Below the pieces are notes generated by a model. The model made no database searches and was not told where the DNA came from. It saw only the letters and a program-made list of their open reading frames with translations. A program made the position numbers and the translations under genes. Of a stretch of DNA of 34,225 nucleotides, positions 31,428-34,225 are shown in pieces; within the stretch, counting starts at the first letter, position 1, and every line of letters begins with the position of its first letter. The DNA is from Alphaproteobacteria bacterium (lineage in GTDB: Bacteria > Pseudomonadota > Alphaproteobacteria > ATCC43930 > Allostellaceae): contig JADZBA010000199.1 in NCBI GenBank assembly GCA_020852355.1, positions 1 through 34,225 on the forward strand, written 5' to 3'.

Positions 31428-32618
31428 TCAAGCCCTTGACAAGCGCCGGACGAGGGGAACCGTCGCCGCGGCCAGCCACAGGCAGGCGGCGAGGAGCACG
31501 AAGACGAGGTCGGGACGGCCGCGGTCGAGCAGCAGGCCGGCGGCCAGCGGCGCGATCGCCGAGCCGACGTCGAGGGCGGAGTAGACGAAGCCGAAGACGC
31601 GACCGGTGGCGCCCGGCGGGGCCGCGTTGCGCACCAGCATGTCGCGCGATGCCGAGGTGAACCCGGACAGGCCGCCGGCCGCCGCCAGCAGCCCGGCCAG
31701 CGCCGCCGGGCCGAGCGGTACGTAGCCCGCGGCCAGCAGCAGGGCGCCGGCGATGCACAGGCCGATGCCGATGATCGCGTCGGGGCGCCGCCAGCGGTCG
31801 GCCGCGATGCCGCCGGCGACGATCCCCGCGGCGTTCCCGAGGAAATACGCCGTGAGGGCTGCGCCGGCCGCGGCGGCCGGCACCTGGAAGATCGCGCCGA
31901 CCGCGGGGGTGAAGAAGGTCTGCAGGGCGATCAGGGCCGAGGCGAAGAAGGTGAAGTAGACGAAGCAGAGCAGGACCGGCGCGCTGAACAGCGGGGCTGC
32001 GGCCTTGGCTCCCGCATTCTCGCCCGACCGGTCGTCGCGCAGCAGCCCGGAGTTGGCGGCGACCAGCGCGGCGATCGCGAGGCCGACCAGCCCGGCCGCC
32101 ACCAGCGCGCCGCGCCAGCCGAGCGCCAGCGCCAGCGGCAGGACCACGGCCGGTGCGGCGGCATAGCCGAGCGTGCCGCCCAGCGTGTGCGTGCCATAGG
32201 CCCGGCCGAGGCGGCTCTTGCCGATCGAGGCCGACAGGATGGTGTAGTCGGCGGGGTGGAAGACGGAATTGCCGAGGCCGGCCAGCACCGCGAAGGGCAG
32301 CAGCAGCCAATAGCTGCCGAAGAGGCCGATCGCCGCCGTCGAGCCGGCCAGCAGGACCATCCCGGAGAGGAGGACGCGGCGGGCGCCGATGCGGTCGACG
32401 ACGAAGCCGGCCGCGAACTGACCCAGGCCGGAAGCGACGTAGAAGGTGGTCACCACGACGCCGAGCGCGGTGTAGGTGATGCCCCATTCCGCGCGCAGGA
32501 ACGGGAACAGCGGCGGCAGGACGAGCTGGTAGAAGTGGCTGGCGAAATGCGCGACGCCGACCAGCGCCATGACCTTGCCGTCGCGGCGCGGGTCGTCGAA
32601 GGCGGTCGCAGCCGTCAT
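31428..32618 (-). CDS. Major facilitator superfamily transporter (Fsr-like)
   Basis: A 396-residue transporter with 12 predicted membrane helices. The N-terminus, [37 protein letters not shown], and the loop 2-3 motif [16 protein letters not shown] match MFS, and the opening resembles the fosmidomycin-resistance (Fsr) group. [37 protein letters not shown] follows. The ATG overlaps the lysK stop by four bases (ATGA), so it is translationally coupled to a tRNA synthetase gene. Substrate is unknown; drug efflux or small carboxylate export are possible. Confidence 0.88.
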   Translation of the reverse strand: MTAATAFDDPRRDGKVMALVGVAHFASHFYQLVLPPLFPFLRAEWGITYTALGVVVTTFYVASGLGQFAAGFVVDRIGARRVLLSGMVLLAGSTAAIGLFGSYWLLLPFAVLAGLGNSVFHPADYTILSASIGKSRLGRAYGTHTLGGTLGYAAAPAVVLPLALALGWRGALVAAGLVGLAIAALVAANSGLLRDDRSGENAGAKAAAPLFSAPVLLCFVYFTFFASALIALQTFFTPAVGAIFQVPAAAAGAALTAYFLGNAAGIVAGGIAADRWRRPDAIIGIGLCIAGALLLAAGYVPLGPAALAGLLAAAGGLSGFTSASRDMLVRNAAPPGATGRVFGFVYSALDVGSAIAPLAAGLLLDRGRPDLVFVLLAACLWLAAATVPLVRRLSRA

Positions 32619-34201
32619 GCCGGCACCGGCTCCTCCAGCGCGCGCCGGATCAGGGCCACGGTCTCCGCGACGCCGTAGAGCGCGATGAACGAGCCCATGC
32701 GCGGTCCCTCGCTCTGCCCGAAGAGCACTTCGTAGAGCGCCTTGAACCAGTCGCGGAGCTGCGCGAAGGGATGGCGCTTGCCGATCTCGTAGACCGCGTT
32801 CTGGAGGGCGGCCGCGTCGGCGTCGGCCGGCATCGCGGCCAGCGTCCGCGCCAGGTCGTCGAGCGCGGCCCGCTCGAGCGCGGACGGCGCCCGGCGCTGC
32901 TGGCGCGGCTTCACGAAGTCCTGGTAGAAGCGCACCGCGTAGCCGGCGAGGCGATCGAGCATGGGGGCGCTGGCCGGCGTGGTGCCGGGCGCATAGCGGC
33001 TGATGAAGCCCCAGAGCACGTCCTTGGTCTCGGCATGGGCGACGCCGACCAGATTCAGCAGCACCCCGAAGGTCAGCGGCGCCTCGGCCGGCGGCGGCGC
33101 GCCGTCATGGATGTGCCATGCCGGGTTCTCGAGCCGGGCGGCGGCGGGCTCGGCCGGGTACTTCTCCAGGAAGCCGAGATAGTCGTCGACCGCGCGCGGG
33201 ATGACGTCGAAATAGAGGCGCTTGGCGCGGCGCGGCTGCTGGTACATGAACAGCGACAGCGATTCCGGCGGCGCGTAGGCCAGCCACTCCTCGACCGACA
33301 GGCCGTTGCCCTTGGATTTCGAGATCTTCTCGCCGTTCTCGTCGAGGAACAGCTCGTAGTGGAAGCCGTCGGGCGGCGCGGCACCGAGGATGCGGGCGAT
33401 CTGTCCGGACGCCTTGACGCTGTCGATCAGGTCCTTGCCCGACATCTCGTAGTCGACGCCGAGCGCCACCCAGCGCATCGCCCAGTCGCACTTCCATTGC
33501 AGCTTGCAGTGGCCGCCCGTCACCGGCAGCTCGACGGCGCGACCGTCCTCGTCGCGGAAGGCGATGGTGCCGGCGTCGACGTCGCGGTGGATGATCGGCA
33601 CCTGCAGCACGCGGCCGGTGCGCGGGCAGACCGGCAGGAACGGGCTGTAGGTCGCCTGCCGCTCGGCGCCCAGCGTCGGCAGCATCACCGCCATGACTGC
33701 GTCGTAGTGGCGCAGCACCGCCATCAGCGTCGCGTCGAAGCGCCCGCTGCGGTACCAGTCGGTGGCGCTCTGGAACTCGTAGTCGAAGCCGAAATCGTCG
33801 AGAAAGGCGCGCAGCCGCGCATTGTTGTGCGCGCCGAAGCTCGGGTGCGTCCCGAACGGATCGGGCACCGCGGTCAGCGGCTTGCCGAGATGGCCGCGCA
33901 GCATGTCCGGGTTCGGCACGTTGTCGGGCACCTTGCGCAGCCCGTCCATGTCGTCGGAGAAGGCGAAGAGCCGGGTCGGCAGGTCCGACAGGCGGCGGAA
34001 CGCCTGGCGCACCATCGTCGTGCGCACGACCTCGCCGAAGGTGCCGAGATGCGGCAGGCCGGACGGCCCGTAACCGGTCTCGAACAGGACGTATCCCTTG
34101 CCCGGCGGCGCCTCGCGGAACCGCTCCAGCAGCCGTCGCGCCTCCTCGAAGGGCCACGCCTTGGCGGCCAGGCCGAGCGTGCGCAGCGCCGCATCCACCA
34201 C
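32615..34201 (-). CDS. lysK: Lysyl-tRNA synthetase, class I (archaeal type)
   Basis: A 528-residue class I synthetase that charges tRNA-Lys. The HIGH-like motif is in [20 protein letters not shown] (HLGTF at 51-55) and the KMSKS-like motif is [13 protein letters not shown] (KISKS at 292-296). The segment [21 protein letters not shown] is characteristic of class I LysRS, which many alphaproteobacteria use in place of the class II enzyme. The length is normal. The GTG at 34201 has GGGAG about ten bases upstream, so the gene is complete in the window. It overlaps the MFS gene by four bases. Confidence 0.95.
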   Translation of the reverse strand: MVDAALRTLGLAAKAWPFEEARRLLERFREAPPGKGYVLFETGYGPSGLPHLGTFGEVVRTTMVRQAFRRLSDLPTRLFAFSDDMDGLRKVPDNVPNPDMLRGHLGKPLTAVPDPFGTHPSFGAHNNARLRAFLDDFGFDYEFQSATDWYRSGRFDATLMAVLRHYDAVMAVMLPTLGAERQATYSPFLPVCPRTGRVLQVPIIHRDVDAGTIAFRDEDGRAVELPVTGGHCKLQWKCDWAMRWVALGVDYEMSGKDLIDSVKASGQIARILGAAPPDGFHYELFLDENGEKISKSKGNGLSVEEWLAYAPPESLSLFMYQQPRRAKRLYFDVIPRAVDDYLGFLEKYPAEPAAARLENPAWHIHDGAPPPAEAPLTFGVLLNLVGVAHAETKDVLWGFISRYAPGTTPASAPMLDRLAGYAVRFYQDFVKPRQQRRAPSALERAALDDLARTLAAMPADADAAALQNAVYEIGKRHPFAQLRDWFKALYEVLFGQSEGPRMGSFIALYGVAETVALIRRALEEPVPA

Positions 34202-34225
34202 TGTCCGATACTCCCGAGAAAAAGC

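Overview
The window is a GC-rich (about 70% by eye) bacterial chromosome segment, most likely from an alphaproteobacterium of the Rhodospirillales type. Supporting signs are a class I (archaeal-type) lysyl-tRNA synthetase, a three-gene proton-translocating transhydrogenase (pntAA-pntAB-pntB), an AapJQM-type general amino acid transporter, an ELM1/DUF1022 protein, a Bug/TctC-type receptor and an ECF sigma/anti-sigma pair. Genes are densely packed, with frequent ATGA/GTGA overlaps. No tRNA, rRNA, insertion sequence, phage gene or CRISPR array was seen.

Layout. (1) 1-1152, minus: the start of an RTX calcium-binding repeat protein that runs off the left edge, preceded by a Met/Gly-rich LTXXQ periplasmic protein. 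(2) 1392-7223, plus: an amino acid uptake and oxidation operon with a periplasmic binding protein, two permeases, a DAO-type FAD oxidoreductase and a malate/lactate-dehydrogenase-like (ketimine reductase-like) enzyme. No ABC ATPase is present. (3) 7136-15373: a second catabolic unit. A TctC/Bug receptor and a PhzF-like protein run on the minus strand. Divergent from them on the plus strand are hyuB, hyuA and a TPP-dependent enzyme, followed by a convergent FadR-type GntR regulator. A perfect 12-bp palindrome lies in the divergent promoter region and is a natural candidate operator. (4) 15374-16105: a gene-poor stretch with the decayed C-terminal half of a short-chain dehydrogenase (plus) and, on the minus strand, a series of hairpins ending in a textbook intrinsic terminator, which is a probable small RNA.

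(5) 16106-21092: a LysR regulator, thioredoxin reductase, a GT39/ArnT-like membrane glycosyltransferase, an ELM1-family protein and an Lrp/AsnC regulator. (6) 21096-24089, minus: the pnt operon. (7) 24452-25858: an ECF sigma factor with its membrane anti-sigma factor and a good ECF-type promoter. (8) 25869-29696, minus: an NTF2-like protein, a membrane-anchored GH17 enzyme with a polytopic C-terminus, and a GT-C-type membrane protein. (9) 29815-34201, minus: an M23 peptidase with a variant metal motif, an MFS transporter and lysK.

The most interesting parts are the candidate small RNA at 15782-15891, the regulator-linked hydantoinase/TPP/PhzF/TctC cluster with its palindromes, the ATPase-less amino acid operon, and the GH17 plus GT-C pair. 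All functional statements rest on reading motifs by eye; no database search was run.
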